Shown here piece after piece: positions 11,901-24,300 of a stretch of DNA of 64,000 nucleotides; positions within the stretch are counted from its first letter, which is position 1; each line of letters opens with the position of its first letter. The DNA is from Edaphochlamys debaryana (taxonomy: Eukaryota; Chlorophyta; Chlorophyceae; Chlamydomonadales): positions 124,001-188,000 of the forward strand of contig JAEHOE010000078.1 in assembly GCA_016858145.1 (NCBI GenBank), read 5' to 3'. Both the position numbers and the translations under genes were made by a program. The notes under the pieces were generated by a model that was not told where the DNA came from, did no database searches, and worked only from the letters and a program-made list of their open reading frames with translations.

Positions 11901-13940
11901 GTAGCGCCCTTGACGTCACCTCCGCCAATCCCATCGCTCATAACGCCCGCGTCGTACGGCATTCCGGCGGCGCCGCCGCCCTCTGCGTCCTCTACCTCGG
12001 CGCCTGCTCCGCTGGTGGGCCCGTCGCAGCCGTACTTCTCGAATCCCGTACTGGCCGCGGCGCTCGCCCGCCCGCCAATCCAGCAGCAGGCGATTCAGCA
12101 GCCAAGTGCCGCACAGTCTGCGCAAGTGCCGTACCAGGCCCTGTCAGCGGCGACGTCAGCCGCGGGTGGCGGCGCATCAGCCTCGAACCTCGGCGGCACC
12201 GTCACCGCGCCGCCACCCCGGACAGTGCCGTACGGCACGCCGCTCGTGTCCGTACCGGCGGGGCAGTCCGCCGCTGTGGGCTCTGCTAGTGCCGTACGCA
12301 GCGCCTCTGGCTCCCTGGGGGATGCTGCTGGTGCCACCACAACCGCCTTCGGCCGCCTGGGCCTGGGCACATCAGTCGCGCCCGGCTCCCAGCTGCTTTC
12401 CGGCCAGCCTCAGGCCGGAGGCCTCGGCGGCGGCGTGAATACGCTCGGCGGCACTGGCGGCCTGGGCAGCGGTGCGAGCGGGCTTGGCGGCGCCGCCAAC
12501 CTCAGCGGCAGCAGCGGTCTCGGCGGCACCACCTGGAGCATGGCGCCTGGCGGTGCCGCCAAGTCATCGCTGCCGCAGCCGCAGCCACTGACGGCACGGT
12601 CGTCGGCGGCGGCGCCGTTCACGCCGGCGGCCGCCAGCGGCGCCGCGGCACCGTCGGCGGCGCAGGGTCCCACGTCGTCAATGGCGGCGGCGTTCCCTTG
12701 GCTGTCCTTCGGCAGCGGCGGCGCGACGGCGCCAGCGGCGACGTCGACTGGGGCTCCCAAGCCGGCGGCTTCGGCGCAGAATGTCGCCGGGACGATTGCA
12801 TCAGGTCTGCTCAGCGCGGGCGGCGGCGGTGGCGGCGCTGGCGGCGGCGCAGTGCTGACGTCAGCTGGCGGCCAGGCGTCTTGGGCAACGCCAGGCGTGA
12901 ATCTGGGCATGGGCCTGGGCGGGCTGGACAGCGGCAGGTCGCTCTGGAGCAACGATGCTAGCGGCGCCGCCGGAGGTATGTACGGACGCTCCGCCGCCGG
13001 GCTGGGCGGTGGCGGCGCCAGCGGCGCCTTCACGTCCAACCCGTACGGCGCCCCCGCCAGTGACTACGGCAGCGGTGCCGGCGGCGGTTCTGCCGGCGGC
13101 GTGACGGGCTTGCGGCCTGCCGTGCAGACGTCCTCGACGTCGGCGTACGGCGCTGGCTCCATGCTCGGGGGAGTCGGTCAGCTCGGCGGCGGTGGCGGAG
13201 CTGGCGGCGGCGGTGGCGGCTCTGCCGCTTCGACTGGCGCCGGTGCACCACAGCTGCCTCGCTCCCTGCTGGCCGGACTGGAGGCTGCCCGCCAGGTCTA
13301 CGCCAACTCGACGCAGCAGGCCGCCGGTGGCCAGGCGGCCCAGCCGCAGCTGACCGCTCAGTCGCTGCACGCCCAAGCCCTGCAACAGCAGCAGCAGCAA
13401 CAGCAGCAGCAGTACGGGCAGCAATCGTCGTACGGACAGACCCCGTACGGCCAGGCCACGTCGTACGGTCAGGCGTCGGCGTCGGCGTACACGCAGCAGG
13501 CGGCGGCGCAGCAGGCGGCACAGCAGGCGCAGCTGTTGCGGGATCTGGCGGCGGCGGGAGTGTCCCTTGGGAACTACGGGGGTCTGGGGGGTGCGAGCCA
13601 GGTGGCGGCAGCCGGCGGCGGCGGTGGCGCCGCGGGCGGCGCTGGCGGCGCGGCCAACAGCTGGGCCTCTGCCGCCGACGCGCTGCTGTCGTACGATCTA
13701 TACAGCAACCTGGCGGCGTCGTACGGCACGCTCCAAGGCAGCGCGTCCGGTACTCCGTCAGCAGGAGCTGGTGGCGGCGCGTTCGCAGGCGGCTGGCCGG
13801 GCGCTGTTGGCGACGGGCGGTCCTCGGTGGCAGCCGCAGCGGCCGCGTACCAGGCTGGGGGGCTGGCGGGCCTGAACCTGGGCGGGGGGCAGTCAGGCGT
13901 GGGAGGCACCGGAGGGCTGCAGCGACCGCTCGGCCGGTGA
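5953..13940 (+). CDS. Giant J-domain co-chaperone with FN3-like segment, UIM and prion-like tail (1618 aa, 13 exons)
   Basis: Exons: 5953-6000, 6220-6272, 6776-6824, 7113-7261, 7690-7889, 8136-8198, 8364-8485, 8702-8901, 9043-9220, 9458-9820, 10117-10227, 10375-11007, 11253-13940, all in phase. The first intron starts GCAAGT. Residues 1-65 form a J domain with HPD at 35-37 and an AYARLS helix IV. J domains stimulate Hsp70 ATPase. Then follow an acidic DDDDLEDLDPDD stretch, an M/G-rich G/F-like linker (about 100-130) and a fibronectin-III-like segment (about 295-370; VTGLQPGTRYLFRGRAG, then SEESTF). A charged helix (about 476-535) precedes a G/P/Q/A linker. A ubiquitin-interacting motif, EDYELELAIAASLRTAQQEG, sits at 724-743. 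The remaining ~875 residues are low-complexity G/A/S/P/Q with a 10-Gln run near 1434 followed by YGQ repeats. J plus UIM recalls animal DNAJB2, but the FN3-like segment and tail do not. A role steering ubiquitinated clients to Hsp70 is inferred. Confidence 0.85.
7251..7540 (+). repeat. Tandem copies of the exon 4 donor junction inside the intron
   Basis: The end of exon 4 and its donor, TTCTACCGCATGTGGGT (7251-7267), recurs almost exactly at 7285-7301. Further degenerate CATGTGGGTC units follow near 7356, 7405, 7465 and 7509. Each full copy carries a potential GT donor, so the intron seems to have grown by repeated duplication of its own 5' splice site. Confidence 0.75.
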
Positions 13941-15333
13941 TTGGACATCGACTCCCTATGTGGGCGGGCAGCATAATCATGGAATGAACGAGGCTGGCTG
14001 GGTCGGTTAGGGTGGGCGCACGCCGGGGGCTGCGCAGTGCAGATGTACAGTGAATGCAGGCGGGCGGGGTCATTGCAACGTGCAGCTGTGCAGGGGGGTA
14101 GGCAGGCAGTTGGTGGGCAGCACGGGGCAGGATGATGAACGTACGTATGGCTCTTCGCGCACCCTAACTCTTCCTTCGGGCACTGCTGCGACGGTGGCCA
14201 CCTGCTTGTCGACGGTTGAACAGCATCCGTCTGGGAGAGCTGCCAGGGCGGGTGCGGCTGCGTAGGTAGGGCTTGGGGATGAGCCGCAACGGCCAATAAT
14301 GCTTGCCCAGGAATGGCTTTGGGGTTGAATGTTGTTTAGTGCGCTCAGGGGCGTCCTTCACTGGTCGGGCTCCTTCATATATGTTGGGCCACAAGCGCCG
14401 AGCGGCGTCGCTTGGCACGCCCAGTAAGGAGGCGAGTGTGCCTGGGTGCCGTAATGTGATGAGCGGCTCAAGCCTTGGCGAGACGCTCGGCATGACCCTT
14501 CTTCCTGCACGCCTGCAGTCCAAGGGGGATTCTAGCATCCCCTGTACAGATATCCGGAGGGTCAGGGGCGTTCCGTTAGAAGACCGAATGACCGAGGCTC
14601 TTGCAGACTCGCACACAACCAATGACCGCTGGCAATGACAAACCGACACAGTTTCAATTTGAAACCACTGAGCTGCGCACTGTAGGCTCTCAGTCTCAAT
14701 AAGCTTGGGATAGCGTCGGCTCGGGGCAAGGGGCTTCCAGGCGGGCGGTGTCGGCCCTGAGAGGCCGACTCTTTAGCTTCGACGCCGGACCCAGGCCGGA
14801 CCTGCTGGAGGCCATAGCCCCGGGGCGGCCCCCACCGACTGGGTGCAGGAGGCAGCTGATGTGAACAGTCTCCGACCACGCGCTTGTCCCGAAACGATGG
14901 TGCTGGGTCAGGGGCAGGGTCACGGTTGTCGGCGTCTGCCGATGTGCAGTCTGCGGGTGTGCATGTCGGACCGGGCACGCGCGTGTCCCAGCCGGCCTCA
15001 CGCATGAAATTCATGCCATTGCGCAGTGCAATTGCGCAATTTTGTTCAACGCAGTACAGCACGACCAAAAGACTCCGCATGAGCCCGTACCTCTCGTACA
15101 CATACAACAAGGGGCCACCCTGACAGTTTCAGCGACGGAGTCTGCGTTTCTGCCTGAGGATTGCTGTGTCGACAACTGCACATCTCCGGCAACAAAATAG
15201 CGCGCATGATGGGCGCTGGCACCATGTAAGCGGCCTGGAAGCCGCCCGCCGCGCCCCGAACCTGGACTGCAACTACCCAGGGAACTCGCTGTTGGACTCA
15301 AGGGCCGGTACCCGCACGGACGCGGAGGCGGCC
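13941..15333. other. Intergenic, 3' UTR and 5' UTR
   Basis: This stretch lies between the J-protein stop codon and the receptor-kinase ATG. No reading frame here has recognisable features or matching splice signals. A TGTAA occurs at 15225-15229, but it is far from the J-protein stop (about 1.3 kb), so its use as that gene's polyadenylation signal is only possible. Confidence 0.5.
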
Positions 15334-18300
15334 ATGCGCTTGGCTCTGGGTGTCCTTGCCATACTCGCTTCATGCGCCGTGGCCCAGCAAAACAACAGTA
15401 AGCATGAGGATGACGAGCTGTTATGGTGTGGAGACATGATTCGCTGACCGGTCGTGGCCTACCACCCATGGGTTCGTGTGTCACCATTCTCAGCCACGGC
15501 GTCGCCGGTAGTCATCTCGGCTGCTGGCGACTCGCTCGCGGTCTTCCTGCGACCTCTACCTTATGACGGGGCAGTTGCGGCATGCGGGGCGCCAGGCGTG
15601 CTGGGGGGTCGGGGCACCCTGCTGCCTGCCGCCCTGCTCCCCCACACTATGGCGAGCCTTACCTCTGAGCACCCTTCGCTGGCAGCGGTGAGTTTAGGAC
15701 AGGGCTTGGGCCAATGGTACAGCGAAGGGTCACACATTAAAGCTGTGGACGGTTGTGAACGGGAATGCAGGTCCCTGGGACCAGAATTGAGCTATCGTGG
15801 GGCCCTTGTTCCGCCCATCCAGGACCTCCTAAGCTCCCTGACTCAAGCGGCCGCGGCGGGAGGCTCTACACAGGAACGATGGACGCTGTGGCTGTGGGAT
15901 GAGTGAGTGGGCTCTAGACCCGCCGTGGCCTGTGGGCGAAGGGCCACGGGGACAAGGCCCGCCGCGGGTGCGCGGTACGGCATGCGCCTCTGGACTCTGG
16001 GCTGGAGGTATACAACCAAACGGGTCCCACACCTGCCCAGGGTGCACATCCAGATGTGCGGGATCCCGCACGACCCCGCATGGGGACGTCATGGCATCCG
16101 CCTCTGCACCGTGTCCTCAGTCATCACGCCTGGTGTGTGGGGTTCGGCTCGTATCGCGGATCGCAAACAGCATCTGCCCCCCCCCCGTGCGCCCATTCAT
16201 AGGGACCGCCCCTGCGTCGGCGCTCGCTACGTGGCTGGGCATGACACAGCTCTGGGGGGGGACACATGGGTTATCCTGGACCGACCCTGCGCCTGGCAGC
16301 TCCCCTTCTTCTGCATCCGAGAGGAGACCGTAATGGCGGCGGGGCTGACGGTAGGGGGGGCCGTTGAACGAGTGGAGGCGAACAGCTCGCCTTGGAGCGG
16401 GCCCTCGGCACTGCAACTGAGGCGCTGTTGCTTTACAGGGGCACGGTTACAAGGAGCTAGTGGCCCTGCCATTGCGAGGGCAGCTTTCCGTTCAACTCTG
16501 ATCCTGTCCGGCCCTAACCTCTGCCGCAGTCGGCCTCCGCCTGGTACCGCACATCCCTGGCCGGTCCCTCGGGCTCCGCCCTTCAGCCCAGCCCCTACGC
16601 CGCTGGGCCCGAAGGCAGCGGCCTGGCCCTGACCTCCTCGGGCCTTGTGTTAGGAGACCCCAGCCCAGACATGAACCTCACGCTGCCGTACGACGACACG
16701 GACCTGTTCTGGGCCCGTGGGCCCGTGGTCTCGGGCCTGTTCAGGGCCGGGCCCGGCAAGCTGCTGGCGCTAAGGCTGCTGCGGGAGGCTGACGTGGCGT
16801 CCGCATGGGCGCAGTACCGGAGACAACCGCTCGCGGCGAGCGGGGCTATGGGGTCGATCGATGCGGGCTTCGATGAGGGTGAGCTGACCGCGTCAAGGGC
16901 TGTGGGCGGGGGCGGTTCGGGTGGAGTAATGGGCGCGAGCCGGGACCCTGAAGCCAGTGCAGCCTGGGCGGTCATTCCAGCTGGGGATTGGCTGACCCGC
17001 TGTCCTCCTCTCTGTTGCGCAGGTCCGCCGTACGAGATGTACAACGTTGGGCCGTACAAAGATTACGTGATCGCCGTACAGGTCCGTTTGCGAGAGGCTG
17101 CCCATACAGCTCCCTCAACACGCTGGGGCGTGTCCCAGGTCCCACAGCTGTGCTCCGCGGAGCTACGGGCTAGGTGCACACGCTCCTGCTATCATATGAC
17201 CTTCGTGTCATGGCTGACGTTCTTGCGTCTGGCGCCCCTCTCCCCTTTCCTTTCCCTACGACGTCCGTGCACCTGGCGCCCCTCTCCCCACGCGCGCAGG
17301 GCTGCTTCCGCGACTGGGAGGTGGAGACGCTGGTACTCATCACCCGCACAGGCCGCCGGCTGCAGCTGGGCCGTGGAGGCTGCACGCACCGCTTCAGGTC
17401 AGCAGTCGGCATGGGGACTGTGCAGCTGTCCATACCTGTCAAGGAGATTCTCATCGCTCACAAAATGCTTGCCCCTTCGAGTGAAACGCAGGGAGGACGC
17501 ACCTCCGGGGGGCTACCTGGCGGGTGTCAGGGGGCGGTTTCTGGACCCAGGGGTGGTGGCGCCTGCAAGGGAGCTGCTCGGGCTACGCCGCACCGAGCTG
17601 GCCTGGATTCGGCAGGTGGGGCTGGAAGGGCTGCAGGGTGTGTGGTGTAAAGACCCGTGCGCCGATCCACGCCTTCCCGGCCCGCAGCGCGCAGCACCCT
17701 CCTTCCTTTGAGCACCTCGCATCAACGTCATCGGGGCCGTGACGCACCCGTACGTCATGTTTCGCCGTCCCCTGCAATCCTCGCAGATGAAGGTCGTCTG
17801 GGCCGCACCTCCCGGAGCGGGGCTGCCCGCGTTCAACGTGTGGCGGGCTGCGCGGACGGTTCAGGCGCCGGAGGCCTGCCCGGACCCCAGCTTCGCCGGC
17901 TGCTTCAGGTCATGCCCCGGAGGAGGCTACCGTGGAGCTGTCGCCGTGTCCACCTCAGTCGTCAAGGTGCGTGCTCGGAGAAAGATCGTGCGCGTTGCTC
18001 CCTGTCGGCTTTTCTCTGTCGTACGGCCGTGCGTGCCCGTGTCCGCACGTCGGAAAGATGTCGCACATGGTCTCGTGTCGCCTGTGCTCGCTGAACCTCT
18101 GAGCGGTTGGGTCCCGGAAGGCATGACGCTCCGCCAGCGTGCAGGCTTGCGGCAGGCGGCGGGGTCACACAGCCAGAACCGAAGCTGGTCCTCGTTGGCC
18201 CCTGCAGCTTGACACACCCGCCATTCTTGATCCCCTGCGCCTGCCTCTTCCGCCCCGCTGCAGTGGGTCCCGGGCATGCCGATCGACTATGCTCCGCCCA

Positions 18301-21300
18301 CGGTGCCCGGCTTTGCGGCCCTGTGCACCACAATGGCGAACACAATCTACGTGAGCAGGGCTGCAGGCGCCACAACTTTTAGGGGGGGCACCGAGGGATC
18401 GTGCAACAAGCAGGATCCTCGGCCTGTAGGGGGCTGCGGGAGTCCATGGGCCAGGCGGTATCCCTTGGGTCTTGGGCCCCTGAATAGTACGTACCGCACC
18501 TGTACAGCGCGTGCGACCTATGACGCCGTTGGCTTGGTCACTGTGCAGACATGCCCATCCAACGCCTGCTGCGGCGTCAAGCGGGAGGGCTTGTTCTCGG
18601 ATCTCGGCTACCACACCTGCAACACCACAAGCGACTCGTGCCAGGTACTTTGGCGGGGGCGGGCAGGGAAGGAGATGATACACCACCTTGGTCATCGGAG
18701 AGGCCGACCTCTTGCCGTACTCCTGCTCGTCCCATCGGTCGCAGAGCCGTTGCTACGGCGCGTTCGGCGCCTGCCTCGTCCCCGAGCGGCAACTCCTGCA
18801 GTTTGTCAGCTCTGCCTCCGCCGATGCGGTCTCCAGTCTGGATCCGGCCGTTCCGTACACCTTTGTCATCAAGACCGACGGGCCTCTGTCGTACGCAGAT
18901 GCGACGTCCTTCTGCACAAAGCTGGGGCACCTGGGCCTCAACTGGATCCTGCCCACGCCCCAAGATGTGTTGGGTTGGGCCTCGAGCGCCGCCACAAGGC
19001 ACGGCGCACACGAGGCTATCACGAGCACGGGTGAGGACGCATGGGTGGCCCCTGCTGGCCTGTTGCTGCTGCCTCGCCACGTTTTCGGCGTGTTGCCCTA
19101 CCCTGCGGCCACCACAAGGCTTTTCCGTGCGCCCCACATACAGGCTACGTTTGGGTTTCGGAAGACGGCGTATCGTCGGCCCCGCAGAGGCCGACTTGCC
19201 TGGTTGCGGCGTATGGGCTGGCCTCCGGCAGGGACGCGAGGGTGCACCAGTTCTCCGTGTCTCCCTGCACGGCCACCGCTTCTGTGGTGTGCAGGGCCTC
19301 GACCTCACAGACCCGGGCCTCAACGGCCGCTGGGAGCCAGACGGCAGCCGCAGGCGTCAGCTGGCACCCCGGTGAGTTTGGCACGCCTCGGGGAGGGAGC
19401 AACACGCGTTGCTCATTCAATGTAATGTAACGTGGGGTGAACTACATGCCGGAGTCTTGCAGTCCCCATGGTCTGATGGCAGTGCCTGTGGCCTTCACAG
19501 GTCCCCACACGCTCTCGGTCTCCCAGGCCCTCGGTTCCGGCCCGTACGCGTACGGCGCATGCAAAGACACCCTCGGCGCCTTCCCGCTCACCAGCTTCGG
19601 TAACGGCTCGCTCGTCCCCATCCCGACCCAGTACGACATCCTGTACCGCATCTCCTCGATACGCATCAGTCATGCCGTACAGATGTCCAACACCACGGAT
19701 CCCGTGACCGCGCTCACTGCGATCGGCATGACCTGGGAGGGCGAGGGCGATGGGGGCGTCACGCCACCGCCTCCGCCGATGACTGCCGGCGAGCCCAGCA
19801 GCGGCGGCTGGGAGGAGCTGAGACTGGGCGGGGAGGTGGTGGTGGCTGTGCATGGGTGCCATGGGGGCTTCCTGGAGAGACTGGTGCTGGTAACCAACAA
19901 GGGGCGGCTGCTGACGCCGCCCTATACCGCCGCGTCGCTGTGTAGCGCGCCCTTCTCCCTCACGGCGCCGCCGGGGGGCTACCTGGTGGGCCTGCAGGTG
20001 GGCAGGGATGGGGGGAAGGGTGGGCAAGGGTACTGGGCGGAGATGCAATTCCTTGACCCTGCCGGCCTGCAAGTGAGCGCTCTGGAGGCTGGGTCGGGGT
20101 CAGCGGTGCAGGGAGCTTGCAAGTTATAGGCGAAACGCGTTGGGCCCTTGGGCTCGACCAAGCCTCAATTAGGGACTTGGGCAGGCCTCAACCCTGGTCA
20201 GGCCTTTCTCGTGTCCCCTGGGACCGGCCTTGTATCTACACCCCGCGCCCAGCCTGACTTGGTGCCCCTCTCATACCCTGCCCTGGCCCGGTGCTCAGGC
20301 CTCCAGCGGGGAATACCTCGAGTCAGTGCGTCTGATCTGGGGCGTGCCCCAAGCCGCCCCGGTCGTAGGCTCCGTCAACAGCCCCAGTCTGACGGCACCG
20401 CCGCCCGTCGCGAGCCCCGCCACCCCGCTGACCCAGACCACGCGGCCCCCAGCCGCCCCGGGCGTCGACCTCCTCGCGTCAGGGGCTGCGCTGGGGGCCG
20501 CGCCGGGCAGCGGCAGCGGCAGCGGCGACAGTGGCATGGTGGTTGCGGCGGCCGTGGGCGTGGCCGTGGGCGGCGTGGCCGCTCTGCTGGCGGTGGCGGG
20601 GGCTGCCGTTTACCTCCGCCGCCGGCGCGCTAAGCGGCGGAGCGTGGGCGAGCACTCGGGGCCTGGCCAACAGGGCAGCGGGCCCGCGGGCGGCGCCCAA
20701 GCGGGGGTCTCGCTGGACGCAGCCGGGGGCGCCGCGAGCAACGGCGGCAAGGCCAACAAGGCTGCGAGGGCGGAGGCGGAGCTGGAGGCGGTGACGGTGT
20801 GCGTTGCGGGCAACGGGAGCACCGACAGCCACACGACGGAGGGTGCGGCGGGTGTGGAAAGGCTCGGGAGGGCTTCATAGCACTGAGATGAACATCCTTT
20901 GACGACTCTTCTGGCCTCATCACGCGCCCTCACAACGCACCCAGCTCTCTTCCTGTCGACGCTCGCGGGGACCGGGAGCGCGGACGCCGACGCATCGCTG
21001 GTGGTGGCGCCAGGCGTGGCCCCGTGTCACATCTCCGACGTGGAGCGGAAGCTCGCAACCTACATCCGGTGCGCCCGGGGCGTTGCAGTACTGCGGTCCC
21101 GAATCCGGACTCCGAATCTAGATCCTGGAGTCGGAGCAAGGCATAGATGTCAGCGTGTATCCGGTGCGCCTGCGCCTGATCCGCCGTGCCGGACGCGTCG
21201 TCGTTTGGACGGGCTCTCTTCTACCATACCGGTACATGTTGGGTCTGGCGTTCGGCGCTTACCCTTGTACCTGGCTGATGAGCTGCATCTCGTACCCGTA

Positions 21301-24300
21301 CTCCCTTCCCCGCCTTCCCGGTGTCGTCCTGTGCAGGCTCCAGAGGGCTTCGTGCGAGCAGTACCAGGGTGAGTCGAGGGCGGCACGGTGGGGGCAGGAG
21401 CAAGTATGAGTGGCACCAAGGGGCGAGGGGGGCTTTGGCGGCCTGGCACCAGGGTTTGGGGCAACCCGTGCGAGTCTGGAGCGCTCGGTCTGCCCTGCTG
21501 CACCGTGGCGAACCTGCCCCCTCCCCTTTCGAAGTTTTTGAGCCACGTCCAACCTATGAAGCAAGCGTGTTGTCCCGCCACCCGGGTTCTTCTGTGTCTT
21601 CTTGTCCAGATGGCAAGGACGTTCAAGTCGGGAGCAAGGACCTTGCCGCGACGCTGGCCCAAACCGAGGTGAGCCACCCGGCACCCGAATGCGGTTGGAC
21701 GTCTAGGGCCCTCTTGCCGCGTCAGCCTCGCTCCTGCCGACCGTCTAGCTGGCAACCTTGCGGCCGGCCGGCCGGCCCCATATTCCGGCTCGTCGGGCCT
21801 CTGTCATGACTAGCGCCTCCATAGCACCGTCGTCGTTCTTGCTTGCCCCCTCTCCACCAACCCCCGTCTCACCCCGCTCCTCTCCCAGGTGGAGCTGTCC
21901 AGGCTTCAGCAGCACGCTCGCGTCTTGTGTGCGCTGGGACGCGGCAGCTTCGGCGTAGTGTACCTGTGTAAGCGGAAGCCTGCGGGAGTGGCAAGAGATG
22001 CCGAACAGGGGTGGCGACCTGAAAGGATATGGGTCAAGATCTGCGCTGTCTTGTGAGTGCATGACCAGCTGGCTAAGCACGTAAGCAGGCACCCCATGGA
22101 CACCGCCCTCGTCCCCTCAGGCCGTTGGCGGGGCCTGCTGGTGGCGGTTAAGAACCTCGTCGTACATGATGAGCTGCTGGGGGCCCAGGTAACGGTTGAC
22201 AGTTGACGGTTGGGCACAAAGCCGATATTACCGCACGGCCGGGGGTCCACATGGGGGCGTGCCGGCGCGTGCTCCCGTTGAGCGCTCTTCAGAGCGCGCA
22301 AACTCTGTCCCTGCCCTTGGTCGCCTCTGAACCGTAGGGCCGCCAGCGCCAGAGGGCCATCCTCGAGGCCGCAATCTCCAAGTCAATGCACGTAAGCCGC
22401 CGCCCGCTTACGCTTGTTCAGAGATGGTGTTTGAGGCGCCGGAGGCGGAAGAGCGCAGCACTGAAGAGCACCTGCGCTCCGCCTGTTCGCTTTGCGTCCG
22501 CGTGCCCGCCTTCCCCTCCGCCCCTGTCGCCTCAGCACCCCAACGTTGTGGCCACGTACGCGGCGGACGTACTGCCCCTGGCGCCGCAGGTGAGGTGGGC
22601 TAGGCTGGGCCGGGGCGGGGCGGGGCTGCGGGAGGGGAGCAGGGGTTGCTGCGGGGACCTAGGTGTGCAGGGCGGGTCAGCGGTGCTGGGCGTGAGCGCG
22701 GCGCAGGGCAAGCAGGGGGCGAGGAGTTGCGGCCGGGTCGAGCGGGTGGCAGAAGGGTTGCTGATGGCTGGGCTCCTTGCGCGTGCCCCGACAGGCCCCG
22801 GCCACCCTCGTCGGCGCACCCCCGGCGGCCTGTGACGTATACAAGCTATTCATTATCCAGGTGGGGAGCTGCGCGCCGGGCCCCTATGGTCCAGGCTGGG
22901 CCCGTGTGGGCCCAGTGCTGCCAGGGTGGGCGGGCCCCCTCTGGGCCTGTGTGGGCCCAGGGCGGAACAGCGAGTAAATTGCCCATGCCGGAAGCGTGAC
23001 GAAGCTTCTGCCCCTCCCCTTTGCCTGCAGGAGCATTGCGACGTGGGGTCCCTTCGGCGGTGCATCGGTAAGCGTGGGGCAAGCATGTGGGTGTTTGTAC
23101 CCACCCATTGAGCTTACGCTTGACTCGTCCCTGTGAGGGTCCATGCCACCGGCACACCCTGAGCCCACACGGGTCCCCGCCCGCACGCGCCGTGTGTCCT
23201 TATCCTGGCGCCTCCCCTGCCCCTCTCCGCCCGCCGTGCAGACGCGGGGGTGGTGGACAGCGCTGCGGCGGGCGCTGCGGCCCTGCTCTGCGCCCTCAGC
23301 CTCGCCCTCGACGTGGCGTGCGGAATGAGCCACATCCACTCCCAGAGCATCGTGCACGGAGACCTCTCCGCGGGGGTGAGTCCCGGGTAGGGTCTGTGCG
23401 GAGCTCCGCAGGGGTGTGGTTAGGAATGACGCGTTACAGGGTTAGCCAGAGGGTAGCCAGAGACCTTAGCGCAGGCGTGGTTGGTCTGAGCGCGGGGATG
23501 CGGCATCGCGAAATCGGCACGGCCCCCATTGAGCGCCCCCCATGGCCCACGCACTGACCTCTAATCGGTTTCCGGCCGCTTGATGCCGTGACGCCCTCCC
23601 TCCCGCTTCCCTGGACCCTCAGAATGTGCTCTTGTCGAGCTCTGCCGCGCAGCAGGAGGGCAAGGCGGCTGCGGCGGAGGGCGGTGTCGGGGCGAAGGAG
23701 GAGGCGCTGGCGGCGGTCAGGGGCGTGTGGCGGCCCCCCGTGGTGGCCAAAGTGGCAGACTTTGGGCTCAGGTGGGTGAGCGTCGTGGCGCTGCACTGGA
23801 GGCGGTTGTGGCCTCTCTTTTTGAAGGGCAGCGGCCTGGGGGTGCATCAGGGGCTGCTGCTACGACCGGGCGTGCTCAGCTCATCGCGGCAAGGTCTCAC
23901 GCGGGGTGACTTCTAGTTGCAAACTCCGAACCCAGGCCGCGTGCCCCTCCCGCAGTGTGCACATGGGAGAGGAGCAGACGCACGCCTCCAACCGGTTCCA
24001 GGTATGGATGCGGGGGAGGGCTTCGGATGGCCCAACACGCCGGTGCTCTCTGTCGTTCCCCGCTAATGCTGCCGCCGGGTTGGGCGAGTTCCATGCCTTT
24101 GGCGCGCTTCCTTGACCTGCCGTGTCCGGATCTCTCGTAAGCGTGATCCACCCCTGATCCATGTGTTCGCCCCTTGCTAACGCCTCGGTAGGGCACGCCC
24201 CTGTACACGGCCCCCGAGGTACGGCTGTACGGCAAGCTCTCCAAGGCCGCGGACGTGTGGTCGTACGGCGTGCTGCTGCTCGAGCTGTGCCACGGACTGG

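Noticed and set aside
13030..14296. Minus-strand frames of 240-347 aa opposite the J-protein tail
   Set aside because: GC-rich repetitive coding sequence on the plus strand generates open antisense frames; no splice or family support on the minus strand.
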